From: RGIG4097 sp964637515
Lineage (GTDB): Bacteria > Bacillota > Clostridia > Christensenellales > CAG-917
DNA: 50,770 nt
Assembly (NCBI GenBank): GCA_964637515.1
Contig: CAZWUI010000009.1
Span: 1 to 50,770, forward strand
Direction of reading: 5' to 3'
Position numbers and translations under genes: made by a program. Under the pieces are notes generated by a model. It searched no databases, was not told the origin of the DNA, and worked only from the letters and a program-made list of their open reading frames with translations. Of the stretch, positions 7,255 through 15,678 are shown piece by piece (the stretch's first letter is position 1; the number at the start of each line of letters is the position of its first letter).

Positions 7255-8406
7255 TTAGTAGCCGTACAGTTTGTTTGTGAACGCAACCGCCACGATATCT
7301 GCGACCCAAATTATTGGACACAAAAAGAAGGTTATCCAAGCGGTTATCACGTCCGAAAGCTCCTCCGTTTCGCACGCGCGTATTATCCTATATATTACGC
7401 CCGTCAGGAAGAAACCTAACGTGAGCATAAGAAGTTTTTCGATGCGGGGCATTCTATCGAAAATTTTAGTGCCTCTCAACATCTCGTCCTCAAAGGGCAA
7501 ACAGACGGTGAAACTGCTCCCTTTTCCGACTTCGCTCTTGACTTTTATCTCGCCGCCGTGTTCAGTGACGTATTCCTTTGCGGTATAGAGACCGAGTCCT
7601 GAACTGTTCGACGTCGAGCGCGATTTATCCGCCATAAAATACTTGTCGAAAACGCGCGGCAAATCCTCTTTCGATATGCCCTTTCCGCTATCCTTGACGG
7701 TGATTTTGTAGTGCTTTGCGGTCTTTGAAAAGGATATTTTTATACGTCCGCCTGCGCCGGTGTACTTCACCGCATTCGTGATAATATTCTGAACTATGCT
7801 TGAAAGTATGCTTTCGTCCCCGTAGACAAACCCCTTTTTAGGTTTTCCGACGGTGTATTCGATATTTTTTCTTTTGGCGATGACGGAATATTTTTCGCAT
7901 TCCGCCGCGAAAAACTCTCTGCAATCCACTTTCACGAAATGTCTTTCTTGTTTCGCTCTGCGGTTTGCCTCGACGATTCCTACGACTTGCTCGTTCATCT
8001 CCTGCGCTTTCTCGAAAATCAAAGTCGGATAGTCCTTGTCCGTCATGCCCGCCTGTATACATTCCGCATACCCCGCGATGACGGCAAGGGGCGTTTTCAA
8101 GTCGTGCGCAACGCTTGCAACGTCAGTTGAAAGTCTGCGCTCCTCCTCTTCGGCCTTATCCCGATAATCGCGCAGACCTCTGCGCAAAATTTCAAGTTCG
8201 CGAAGCAACTGTCTATCCGCACCCTCCACAACGATAGGAGCGTCGTAATTTCCCTCCGCAAGACGCCGGACGACACCGACGGTGTAGGCGCGTTTTCTGT
8301 CGTGGTATATCGACTTGTTTCTTTTTTCGTCGGACGGCAAAACGCTTGCAGCGTCTTCTGCAAGCGGAGTTTCGTTCAAATTTTTATCGTCGTTTAGGCT
8401 TGCCAT
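7255..8406 (-). CDS. Histidine kinase with C-terminal membrane helices
   Basis: A 383-residue sensor kinase. A HAMP-like/coiled-coil segment (about 38-98) leads to the dimerisation helix with phospho-acceptor His101 (VAHDLKTPL). The ATPase domain follows: N box with Asn207/Asn211 (QNIITNAVKYT), D box at Asp239 (KDSGKGIS), G box near 270 (SSGLGLYTAK). There is no N-terminal transmembrane segment or sensor domain. Instead two hydrophobic helices lie after the ATPase domain (about 324-341 and 353-376). The start ATG 8406 overlaps the response-regulator stop by 13 nt, giving translational coupling; the longer upstream reading frame lies inside the regulator gene and is discarded. It should phosphorylate that regulator. 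Its signal is unknown and perhaps sensed within the membrane. Confidence 0.88.
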   Translation of the reverse strand: MASLNDDKNLNETPLAEDAASVLPSDEKRNKSIYHDRKRAYTVGVVRRLAEGNYDAPIVVEGADRQLLRELEILRRGLRDYRDKAEEEERRLSTDVASVAHDLKTPLAVIAGYAECIQAGMTDKDYPTLIFEKAQEMNEQVVGIVEANRRAKQERHFVKVDCREFFAAECEKYSVIAKRKNIEYTVGKPKKGFVYGDESILSSIVQNIITNAVKYTGAGGRIKISFSKTAKHYKITVKDSGKGISKEDLPRVFDKYFMADKSRSTSNSSGLGLYTAKEYVTEHGGEIKVKSEVGKGSSFTVCLPFEDEMLRGTKIFDRMPRIEKLLMLTLGFFLTGVIYRIIRACETEELSDVITAWITFFLCPIIWVADIVAVAFTNKLYGY

Positions 8407-9071
8407 TTGTAGCCGAGCCCCCATACGGTTACGACGTTTTTCACGCCGACTTTTCCGAGTTTGTCGCGGAGTCTTGCAATCGTCACCGCAACGGTGTTTT
8501 CGTCGATATATTCGTCGATTCCCCAAACTGCGTCGATGAGTTGTTGTTTGCTGAAAATCCTATCCGAATTTAAGGTGAGATAGTCAAGAATCTTAAATTC
8601 CTTTGCGGTGAGCGGAATAATTTCACCATTCACTTTCGCCTCGTAGCGGTCGGAAATCACTGTGAGTGCGCCGTAATGGCGTTCGTTCGACGTCTGCCTT
8701 GAATTGAAATCGTAATATCTTCTCAACTGCGCATTCACTCTGCAAACCATTTCGTTGTTTGAAAACGGCTTGGTGATATAGTCGTCCGCACCGAGTTCGA
8801 ACATGCGCACCTTGTCTTCTTCCGCCACCTTTGCGGACACGACGATGATGGGAATATTCATCTCTGCGCGAAGAGTTTTGCACACTTCGTATCCGTCCAC
8901 GACGGGCATCATTATGTCGAGAAGAAGAAGGTCGGGTTTCAACGCATGCGCAAGGTTGAGTGCGTCCTTTCCGTCAAACGCCTGATAGACGGTATGTCCC
9001 GCCTTTATCAAAAAGTTGCGCATAATGTCCGATAATTCGATATTGTCTTCGGCTATAAGTATTTTTCTCAT
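8394..9071 (-). CDS. OmpR/PhoB-family response regulator
   Basis: A 225-residue regulator. The receiver domain has the acidic pair Glu8/Asp9, phospho-acceptor Asp52 (LLDIMMP), Ser79 and Lys101 (TKPF). A winged-helix DNA-binding domain follows (LTAKEFKILDYL, TVAVTIARLRDKLG, VWGLGYKW). I start at ATG 9071 (MRKILIAEDN) because AGAGG lies 7 nt before it; an earlier ATG at 9098 would overlap the predicted start of transcription. It is the first gene of a two-gene operon with the histidine kinase. The targets cannot be told from the neighbours. Confidence 0.93.
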   Translation of the reverse strand: MRKILIAEDNIELSDIMRNFLIKAGHTVYQAFDGKDALNLAHALKPDLLLLDIMMPVVDGYEVCKTLRAEMNIPIIVVSAKVAEEDKVRMFELGADDYITKPFSNNEMVCRVNAQLRRYYDFNSRQTSNERHYGALTVISDRYEAKVNGEIIPLTAKEFKILDYLTLNSDRIFSKQQLIDAVWGIDEYIDENTVAVTIARLRDKLGKVGVKNVVTVWGLGYKWQA

Positions 9072-9089
9072 TTCAAACCTCTTTGTCTT

Positions 9090-9118
9090 ATTATACAACG
9101 GATTTAATTAGATTTCCA
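9090..9118 (-). promoter_or_regulatory. Promoter of the two-component operon
   Basis: Minus strand: TGGAAA (9113-9118), 17-bp spacer, TATAAT (9090-9095, perfect). The start point near 9083 leaves a leader of about 12 nt that holds the Shine-Dalgarno site, which favours the ATG at 9071. Confidence 0.6.
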
Positions 9119-9177
9119 TACCCAAAATGAAATCGGGTGTTTTTCGTTTGTAGCGACAAAATTTCTCCGCTACCATT

Positions 9178-10020
9178 CTAATTCTCGTCCGCAAAATATT
9201 TGTCGTAGGAGTGCTTGCAATAGGCGGAGTGTTTCCCTTGTTGTCTTGCGGGCTCCACCGAGAAGTCGTAACTTCCGTTCACTTTCCAACCGTTGAGTAT
9301 TCCGATAGAAATCGCATCCTTGGGGCAACCGAAAGAACATCTCGTGCACATAACGCACTCGTTACCAAACTCAAATTTCCCGTCCTTGTAGGTGATATTG
9401 TTTTCGGGGCAACCCTTCACGCACTTCATACAATGCACGCACTTATCTTCGTCCACCTTGAAGTATTTGCCGTTGATTTTCATCGCCACGTGCTCTATCC
9501 TGAAAAGCCACGCAATGAACGAGCCGAATGGTATGCGAGAGAGTTTGTGTCTCTTGCCGTCCACCACCTTATCTACGTCATCGGGGACTGCGCGCACGAG
9601 CTTGCGATACATAAGCGCAGCCATTCCGTCGTCGTGCCTGAATATCATATTGTAGGGCATTGCATAGTGAAATTCGCTCGTGAGTTCATATCCCTTTTTC
9701 CCAAGAATTTTCATCAATTTCAAGGATGAAATATTGTTGATTGCAAGGGGCTCACCCGACGTCTTGACGATGAAGATTTTCTTGTCCGCACTCTCCATAC
9801 GCTTTGCAAAATCTAGGACGATTTGAGGTGCGTTGAATCCGTGCACAGGATAACCGAAACCGACAAAATCGAAGTCTTTAGGGGAAGGAATTTCGCACCC
9901 TGCCGTGATTTTCACAAGGGTTGTTTCCACCCCGTAATTTGCAAAGTTTTTCTTGTATTCAAGCACCGCCTTTTCGGTGTTGCCCGTTCCTGAAAAATAG
10001 TAGATAATCGCAGTTTGCAT
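9178..10020 (-). CDS. EFR1-type flavodoxin/ferredoxin protein
   Basis: A 280-residue fusion. Residues 1-~165 form a flavodoxin-like domain with the FMN phosphate loop SGTGNTEKA (10-18). The C-terminal part carries two 4Fe-4S motifs, CVHCMKCVKGCP and CVMCTRCSFGCP, each Cx2Cx2Cx3CP. This arrangement matches the EFR1 ferredoxin family of anaerobes, cytoplasmic electron carriers of unknown partner. No signal peptide. It starts 3 nt after the stop of the upstream SDR gene, so the two are co-transcribed and the SDR-like protein is a natural candidate partner. Confidence 0.85.
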   Translation of the reverse strand: MQTAIIYYFSGTGNTEKAVLEYKKNFANYGVETTLVKITAGCEIPSPKDFDFVGFGYPVHGFNAPQIVLDFAKRMESADKKIFIVKTSGEPLAINNISSLKLMKILGKKGYELTSEFHYAMPYNMIFRHDDGMAALMYRKLVRAVPDDVDKVVDGKRHKLSRIPFGSFIAWLFRIEHVAMKINGKYFKVDEDKCVHCMKCVKGCPENNITYKDGKFEFGNECVMCTRCSFGCPKDAISIGILNGWKVNGSYDFSVEPARQQGKHSAYCKHSYDKYFADEN

Positions 10021-10023
10021 AGT

Positions 10024-11604
10024 TTAACCTCTAGTTTCTTGCTTGTAAACGTTGTATTTTGCTTTGAAGTTCTCGTCGAAGTAGTAGAGCGTGTTCTCCC
10101 CTTTTGCGTGGGTATCATACCAGATTTGCGCAAAGAAAGGATTGCTTTTTGCCTGTCTGTCGAAGTCCCATTTTCCGGGTTCGGAACAAGGACACCAATG
10201 CCCCGCCTTCAAGACCGTATAGGGAGTCGCTTTGAAACGGTGACCGTCCGCACATTCCCATTCGAGTTTGGTGTATAAGTCCCCTTTCGTCATGTTTTCG
10301 CTCACGCACTTTCCGCCCCTGAACGCCGCCGCAGAACGCATATCGTCTATGTCCAGTTCGGAGTCGGGTTTGCTTTCGTCGTAGCCGTGATCGAGAAGAA
10401 GTCCGAGTCGTCCTACGTTCTTCACGTCTTTCAGTTCTGCATAGTCTATGTCCGCATCCGGAAGTTGTCCCTTGCAAAGCACCGGAAAATCATCCCAATT
10501 TTTCGGCAAGCATTCGACGTTGTCCTCACTTCCGAAATATGCCTTGACCTTGCCTTCGTTGCCGTCTTTTATCCACTTGCGCGGAGCGTTTTCGTCCGCG
10601 AGCAAACGTTGGATTGCAAGTTTGCTGATGAGTGCGGGGGGAAGAATTTTCGCAAGTTTGTAGTAGGGATGCTTTGCCAGAATCTCTTGCCAATAATCCG
10701 CCACGGACTCTTTCTGGAATCCGAACATATTTTCAAGCACGTCGCTGTCTACGAACCACATGCCGTGAAAATTGCGGATGCTATTCCAAGTGGGGCGCAT
10801 AAACTTTTCCGCCGATCCGCCGATGATTCTGAATCCGAGGTCGAAGGTGTCAAAACCCGTTTGTCTGCCCTTTTCTCCACCGCCGATATTGTAGACTTTC
10901 TTCCAAAATTCGGGGACTTCACCGAGTGCGTCGCGCTCAACGATTCTCGTCATGAGTCGTCCGCTATCCCTTGCCGTCACCCATTCAAGCGGTACGTTGT
11001 GGCAGGTGTGAAACATAAGTCCGTCGCTCATATTGTCCGCGAGCATACGGAAGTGAAGCATAGCAGTTTGACGTAGCACCGCCCAATTCTCGATTTCGCT
11101 TTCAAGCACGTATCTCTCTCCCCTTACCTTATAACCCGCGTAGCAGTCGTACACGCTGGGGAGCAAGGGGTCGCCAACTCTGCCCCAAGGGTGCAGATAG
11201 TTTCTATTGCCGTAAACCGCAACCGTGGAGATATGGATGAGTTTCGGTTGATTTTCTCTGACGCTTTCCACCGCTTCGACCATATTTCTTGCGCCGATGA
11301 GATTGCATTTTTCGGCAAGGTCGGGGCGAGAGTCCGAGAGCGGAGGGATGACCGCCGCCAAATTCAACACGTAGTCCGCACCTTGAACGAGTTTATCACA
11401 GTCCGAGCGGACGGACAAATCGCCAAAGATGATTTCAATCTTGTCGCCGTATTGTTTTTTCCACTTGCGAGCAAGCTTTCTTTCCTTGGAAGAGTCGAGA
11501 AGCAAAACTTTCATCTTGCCCGTGACGTCCGATTTCATCAGTTGAGAAAGAGTTTCGAGTCCCATATTTCCGCTTGCGCCTGTTAATGCAATAATTTTTT
11601 TCAT
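10024..11604 (-). CDS. Extended SDR (NAD-dependent epimerase-like) with Cys-rich C-terminal domain
   Basis: A 526-residue protein. Residues 1-~330 are an extended short-chain dehydrogenase/epimerase: GASGNMG dinucleotide loop (9-15), NLAAVIPP, and the YxxxK-type catalytic motif in YAGYKVRGE (Tyr-Lys three apart, preceded by HISTVAVYG). The remaining ~195 residues are not a normal SDR part. They contain Cys433, Cys451-x3-His455 and Cys471-x-Cys473, which could bind metal. The substrate is unknown. AGGAGG lies 5 nt before ATG 11604. Coupled to the EFR1 ferredoxin gene 3 nt downstream, it may be a redox enzyme receiving electrons from it, which is inference. Confidence 0.78.
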   Translation of the reverse strand: MKKIIALTGASGNMGLETLSQLMKSDVTGKMKVLLLDSSKERKLARKWKKQYGDKIEIIFGDLSVRSDCDKLVQGADYVLNLAAVIPPLSDSRPDLAEKCNLIGARNMVEAVESVRENQPKLIHISTVAVYGNRNYLHPWGRVGDPLLPSVYDCYAGYKVRGERYVLESEIENWAVLRQTAMLHFRMLADNMSDGLMFHTCHNVPLEWVTARDSGRLMTRIVERDALGEVPEFWKKVYNIGGGEKGRQTGFDTFDLGFRIIGGSAEKFMRPTWNSIRNFHGMWFVDSDVLENMFGFQKESVADYWQEILAKHPYYKLAKILPPALISKLAIQRLLADENAPRKWIKDGNEGKVKAYFGSEDNVECLPKNWDDFPVLCKGQLPDADIDYAELKDVKNVGRLGLLLDHGYDESKPDSELDIDDMRSAAAFRGGKCVSENMTKGDLYTKLEWECADGHRFKATPYTVLKAGHWCPCSEPGKWDFDRQAKSNPFFAQIWYDTHAKGENTLYYFDENFKAKYNVYKQETRG

Positions 11605-11751
11605 ATTGACCTCCTGTCAATAACATTCTCGCAAAAGATTGTTACGACGTTTTGAAAAAATTCTTACAAAATCGTTACGTTTGAAAATGATTGTTGACTA
11701 TGAGAAAAATAGGTTATATCCTTATAATATACAAATCAAAGAGGTTATATT

Positions 11752-13077
11752 ATGGCAACCGACAAAAAAGCACTCTATGCAGAGCAGTTTGCAAAAATGT
11801 TGAGAATACCCACCGTGACGGACACCAACGTCGCACTTTTCGACGAACTTCACGGTGTGATGAAGGAAATCGCACCCGAATTTCACACCCTTGATTGTGC
11901 GTGTCCGAGAAATAGCGCACTCATCTTCAAATGGGAAGGCAAACGCCACGATCGTCCTTTGGTCCTTATGGGACACCAAGACGTCGTCCCCGAAGGCGAT
12001 TCTTCAAAATGGAAATATCCCCCTTACGCCGGCGTTATCGCAGAAGACAGAGTTTGGGGAAGAGGCGCACTTGACTGCAAATCCACCGTGTTTGCAAGCA
12101 TGGTAGCCGCCAACGAGTTGATGCAAGAAGGTTTCACTCCCGAGCAAGATATATACTTCTGCTACGGCGACGACGAAGAAAATTCGGGCGGCGGCGCAAA
12201 GGCGGAAGCGGAATATCTCAAAGCACACGGCGTAGTCCCTGCTCTCGTCCTTGATGAAGGCGGCGGAATGACCACTGCGGACGCATTCCCAAAATACCTT
12301 GCCAAAAACGTCTGCCTTATGGGCGTATGCGAAAAAGGTTTTGCGGACTATCGTTTCTACGCTCCGTCCGTGGGCGGACACAGCAGCACACCCGGGAAGA
12401 ATACCCCCTTTGTGCGTCTTGCGAAGTTCATACTCTACTGCGAAAATCACCGCATTTTCGAGCGCAAAACTATCCCCCTTGTCAAAGAAATGCTCTACGA
12501 ATTTTCAAAGGCGGTCAAGCCCGTATTTGCGCCCCTTGTGAGAAACGCATATCATTTCGTGCCCCTTGCGATGAAAGTCATCCCCGACCTTGCGCCCCAA
12601 CTCAACGCATTCTTCTCCACGACAATGGTATTCACCATGGCGCACGGAGCGGACGCAAGCAACAACATACCTGACTCCGCTTGGGTGCTTGCAAACCTGC
12701 GTTACTCCCCGCAAGAAGGCAAGGATAAGTGTTTGAAGAAACTCGAAAAGATTGCAAAAAAATACAATATAAAAATCGAAATCGACAACACGAGAGATGC
12801 AAGTCCCATTGCGGACACGAAGTCGAAAGAATACAAATACGTTTGCGAAACTCTCAACAACGTCTTTGGCGAAACGGTGGTTGCACCCTACCTTATCAGC
12901 GGCGGCACGGACTGCAGAAACATGCAAGAACTTTGCCCAACCGCCCTTCGTTTCACCCCCTTCCTCGTATCTCTCGAAGAAATGCATCGTTGCCACGCAT
13001 ACGACGAATGTATCACGATAGACGCCCTTGCGCAAGGCGTGGACTTCTTCAAGTCGCTCATCAAAAACTACGACTGA
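11752..13077 (+). CDS. M20 family metallopeptidase (carboxypeptidase/deacylase)
   Basis: A 441-residue zinc peptidase of the M20/ArgE/DapE group, closest in layout to CPS1/PM20D1-like members. Metal ligands and catalytic residues are visible: His75 and catalytic Asp77 (MGHQDVVP), Asp108 (GRGALDCK), the Asp-Asp-Glu-Glu cluster at 140-143, Asp168, and the C-terminal His of MHRCHAYDE. The dimerisation domain is inserted after about residue 205 (GVCEKGFADYRF). No signal peptide, so cytoplasmic; it probably cleaves N-acyl amino acids or dipeptides. GAGG lies 8 nt before ATG 11752. It is monocistronic, with a terminator ~95 bp downstream. TTGACT at 11694 and TATAAT at 11723 are 23 bp apart, too far for a normal pair. 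Confidence 0.9.
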   Translation: MATDKKALYAEQFAKMLRIPTVTDTNVALFDELHGVMKEIAPEFHTLDCACPRNSALIFKWEGKRHDRPLVLMGHQDVVPEGDSSKWKYPPYAGVIAEDRVWGRGALDCKSTVFASMVAANELMQEGFTPEQDIYFCYGDDEENSGGGAKAEAEYLKAHGVVPALVLDEGGGMTTADAFPKYLAKNVCLMGVCEKGFADYRFYAPSVGGHSSTPGKNTPFVRLAKFILYCENHRIFERKTIPLVKEMLYEFSKAVKPVFAPLVRNAYHFVPLAMKVIPDLAPQLNAFFSTTMVFTMAHGADASNNIPDSAWVLANLRYSPQEGKDKCLKKLEKIAKKYNIKIEIDNTRDASPIADTKSKEYKYVCETLNNVFGETVVAPYLISGGTDCRNMQELCPTALRFTPFLVSLEEMHRCHAYDECITIDALAQGVDFFKSLIKNYD

Positions 13078-13170
13078 CACCCCGACGACAGTCGAAACAC
13101 ACCTGAAAATCCGTTTGAGTTTTAGGACGACGATTTGAACGAAAGGCACAAAACAACAACTTGACAAACG

Positions 13171-13207
13171 AAAAATCCGCAGTTTAACTGCGGATTTTGC
13201 TTTTTTG
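13171..13207. terminator. Bidirectional intrinsic terminator
   Basis: Perfect 12-bp stem (AAAATCCGCAGT with ACTGCGGATTTT, loop TTA) and T-rich flanks on both strands, between the convergent M20 peptidase and MBL-fold hydrolase genes. Confidence 0.88.
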
Positions 13208-13239
13208 TGATTATCTCACTGTTTGATTTTTGTTTCCGC

Positions 13240-14592
13240 CTATGCGGTCGCACTCTCGAACACGATTTCTCCTGCCACGAGTTTTGCAACAAGTTCGCAG
13301 GTGAACTCAATCGTGCCTTCTCCGTCTATCGTGCAAGTTATATCTCCGTTCCACCAAGTGTAGTAGACAAACTCAACTCCGCTTGTTTGCAAACGACCGC
13401 CTTCCGCACAAACCGCACCGGTAGGGTGTCCGTACTTTTTGTTTGCACTCACTTCGTAGTCCGTCGCTTCGGCAAATTCGGAATTGATGAAGAGATTATA
13501 TTTATCCTTTTCTTCCGTGCTTGCGCCCGAGCTTCCGACACCCACGCTAACCACTGCATATTCCACGTCGATGAAGTCAAGGAAGTCCGCACCCGACGAG
13601 TATTTCGCACCGTGATGACCGACCTTCAAAACATCCGCATCGAAGGTTTCGTCGGTGTAGCCGTCCGATTTCAATTCTTCCAAGAAGTTTTGTTCACTGC
13701 TCGTCCTTATCTTTCCGCCTTCGCCGTCCTCGAGAGCGTTAGAATCCCCTGCAAACACGATTTTTCTGTTGTTGTATTCAAGCACGCATATAGGCGATAC
13801 GTCGTTCAAGTCGTGCGCATCGCTTGTTTTCATACCCTTGAAATACGCATCGTCACGGCAATACATGGTCATCTTGTAGGAGTTGTCCGCCGCCACGATT
13901 TCCTGTCTACCCTCGGTGAAGATGAGATTTGCGGATTTTTCTTCTCCGCTATCGTCAAGGTAAGTCGCATTGACCGCGCTCGTGACAAAGTCGTTATACA
14001 CTTTCGTTTCGACTTTCTTGTATTCGCTTGACAATCCAAGGTCATAGTCGTTCGATTTGATTTTGGGAAGATAGACGTTTTCGACGTGTTCCGCCTTGTT
14101 TATCGCATCGTCCAAAGAGCCACAATGGTCGGCATCCGTGTGAGTCAAAAGAACGTAATCGAAAGACGTGATGCTCAATCTGTCCATAGCGTTTTCGACT
14201 TCGGCTTTCGAGCCCCTGTCCCCGCCGTCGATGATCATCGTTTTGTCGTCGGGAAATTGAATGATTGCGCAGTCCGCCTGTCCTACGTCAATGAAATTCA
14301 CGACAAGGTCACCGTCCCCGATCTCAAGCGTTCCGCCTTGACTGCCGTTGCCTGTACCGCTTGTGCTTCCGCCACTCGTGCTACCTTGACTGCCTGCGCT
14401 TTGACTCGTGTCGTCGCCGACGATCATATCCACAAGGTCGTTCCAAGTGTCAGGGAATGCGAAATACAAAACCGCAAACGTGATTGCAATGACAAGCACG
14501 ATAGCGACGACCGCAATCAACACACCCTTGGGGTTTTTCTTGACTGCTTTTTTGACTGCTCTTTTTGCTGCGTTGTTACTCTTATTAGCCAT
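13240..14592 (-). CDS. Membrane-anchored ComEC-type MBL-fold hydrolase
   Basis: A 450-residue protein: a Lys-rich N-terminus, one transmembrane helix (about 23-45), a Ser/Gly linker (62-88), then an extracytoplasmic metallo-beta-lactamase fold. Metal ligands are His151, Asp153, Asp155 and His156 (THTDADHCG), with Asp122-Gly-Gly before them and VGHHG later. This form is close to the hydrolase domain of the competence protein ComEC and to stand-alone secreted MBL proteins, probably nucleases or phosphodiesterases acting at the cell surface. The gene has no Shine-Dalgarno site. The -10 box ends 6 nt before the ATG, so the mRNA appears leaderless. It is monocistronic and divergent from the CDF transporter. 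Confidence 0.88.
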   Translation of the reverse strand: MANKSNNAAKRAVKKAVKKNPKGVLIAVVAIVLVIAITFAVLYFAFPDTWNDLVDMIVGDDTSQSAGSQGSTSGGSTSGTGNGSQGGTLEIGDGDLVVNFIDVGQADCAIIQFPDDKTMIIDGGDRGSKAEVENAMDRLSITSFDYVLLTHTDADHCGSLDDAINKAEHVENVYLPKIKSNDYDLGLSSEYKKVETKVYNDFVTSAVNATYLDDSGEEKSANLIFTEGRQEIVAADNSYKMTMYCRDDAYFKGMKTSDAHDLNDVSPICVLEYNNRKIVFAGDSNALEDGEGGKIRTSSEQNFLEELKSDGYTDETFDADVLKVGHHGAKYSSGADFLDFIDVEYAVVSVGVGSSGASTEEKDKYNLFINSEFAEATDYEVSANKKYGHPTGAVCAEGGRLQTSGVEFVYYTWWNGDITCTIDGEGTIEFTCELVAKLVAGEIVFESATA

Positions 14593-14598
14593 ACGGCT

Positions 14599-14627
14599 AT
14601 TATATAACGAAAACTTTAACCTTGCAA
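14599..14627 (-). promoter_or_regulatory. Promoter giving a leaderless MBL-hydrolase mRNA
   Basis: Minus strand: TTGCAA (14622-14627), 17-bp spacer, TATAAT (14599-14604). Six bases separate the -10 box from the ATG (14590-14592), so transcription should begin at or next to the start codon. Confidence 0.65.
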
Positions 14628-14646
14628 CCCCACGCGGTAAATTCTA

Positions 14647-14675
14647 TTGCGTTTTGCGTGCGCGCGTGATACAAT
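14647..14675 (+). promoter_or_regulatory. Promoter of the CDF transporter gene
   Basis: TTGCGT (14647-14652), 17-bp spacer with GC alternation (GCGTGCGCGCG), TACAAT (14670-14675). Back to back with the MBL-hydrolase promoter; the two -35 boxes are about 20 bp apart. Confidence 0.55.
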
Positions 14676-14732
14676 AATGAAAACAATGCGACTCATCGCA
14701 AATCGAGAAACGACACAAAACAAGGTTTATCT

Positions 14733-15608
14733 GTGCAAAAGGATATGATAAAAAGCTTTTTTCAAAATTTAGGCGAGAGAACGAAGCAATCCATGCTTCT
14801 TGTTTTCATAGGCGTGATTGCAAGCGTTGCGCTTGCGATAATCAAACTTCACGTCGGTCTTTCGTCAAACAGCATAACCATTTTGCTCGATGCCACCAAC
14901 AGTTTTCTCGACGTCGTCACCTACCTTATCACTTTCATTGCCATAATCGTTGCGGTGCTCCCGAAGAAGAATTACGGACGCGCGGAATACCTTGCAAGTT
15001 TCGTGGTATCCGTGGTTGCGGTGGTGTTTGGCGGACTCTTCTTTTTCCGTTCCCTCAACAGACTTGCAATGCCGGAGCCTATTTGGTTTGGTTGGCAAAA
15101 TCTCATAATGCTTGCGGTGACTATCCCCGTCAAACTCTTGCTTGCATTCTTTTTCAGAAGTTTCGGAAAACGGCATTCCTCGTCCGCTCTCACCGCCATA
15201 TCTCTCGACTGCTTTTTGGACGTATTCATCACCGCTACTTCCCTTGTTTCCTTTGCGGTTTCAGGCAACGTAGACTATGCGGTCGATGCGATAGTCGGCA
15301 TCGTTTTGAGCGTGCTTATCGTCGTCATCGGGGTGAAGATGGTTGCCTCAAACGTGAAACTGATCGTCAAAGGCAGAGACTTTTCAAGTGAGAAAATTCA
15401 AATCCTTATGGCGTGCAAACAGAAAGGTCTCGTCGTCAAAGACGTGGTTTTCCACGACTACGGAGTGAGCATGGGAATTTGCACCGTCACCGTCGAATTT
15501 GACGGAGATATGGAAGAATTTTTCACCATTTCGCAAGCACTCTGCGACGACCTGTCGGCACGCACCAATCTCGCCGTGTCCGTCCTGCCCGTCCCAAAGC
15601 AAGATTGA
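14733..15608 (+). CDS. Cation diffusion facilitator family transporter
   Basis: A 291-residue CDF antiporter with six predicted helices in residues ~20-210 and a C-terminal cytoplasmic metal-sensing domain (residues ~210-291). CDF proteins export divalent metals in exchange for protons. The transport site normally pairs Asp/His in TM2 with His-x3-Asp in TM5. Here TM2 has Asn56-x3-Asp60 (DATNSFLD) and TM5 has Asp159-x3-Asp163 (SLDCFLDV). Loss of both histidines argues against a standard zinc exporter and points towards manganese, iron or another hard metal, which is inference. I use the GTG start, with AAGG about 8 nt before it; ATG at 14745 is possible but its spacing is poor. Transcribed in the same direction as the phosphoesterase gene downstream. 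Confidence 0.85.
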   Translation: MQKDMIKSFFQNLGERTKQSMLLVFIGVIASVALAIIKLHVGLSSNSITILLDATNSFLDVVTYLITFIAIIVAVLPKKNYGRAEYLASFVVSVVAVVFGGLFFFRSLNRLAMPEPIWFGWQNLIMLAVTIPVKLLLAFFFRSFGKRHSSSALTAISLDCFLDVFITATSLVSFAVSGNVDYAVDAIVGIVLSVLIVVIGVKMVASNVKLIVKGRDFSSEKIQILMACKQKGLVVKDVVFHDYGVSMGICTVTVEFDGDMEEFFTISQALCDDLSARTNLAVSVLPVPKQD

Positions 15609-15633
15609 CTTTATATGCGCACGCGTGTATAAT
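15605..15633 (+). promoter_or_regulatory. Promoter of the phosphoesterase-ung operon
   Basis: TTGACT (15605-15610, overlapping the CDF stop codon), 17-bp spacer with GCGCACGCG, TATAAT (15628-15633). ATG follows about 45 bp later. Confidence 0.75.
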
Positions 15634-15678
15634 GTATAAATAATATCAATATTTACGGCTCCGCCGTCAAAGGTAAGT

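Noticed and set aside
11694..11728. Promoter TTGACT...TATAAT for the M20 peptidase
   Set aside because: The spacing is 23 bp, outside the functional range; one box may be used with a weaker partner, which I cannot decide.
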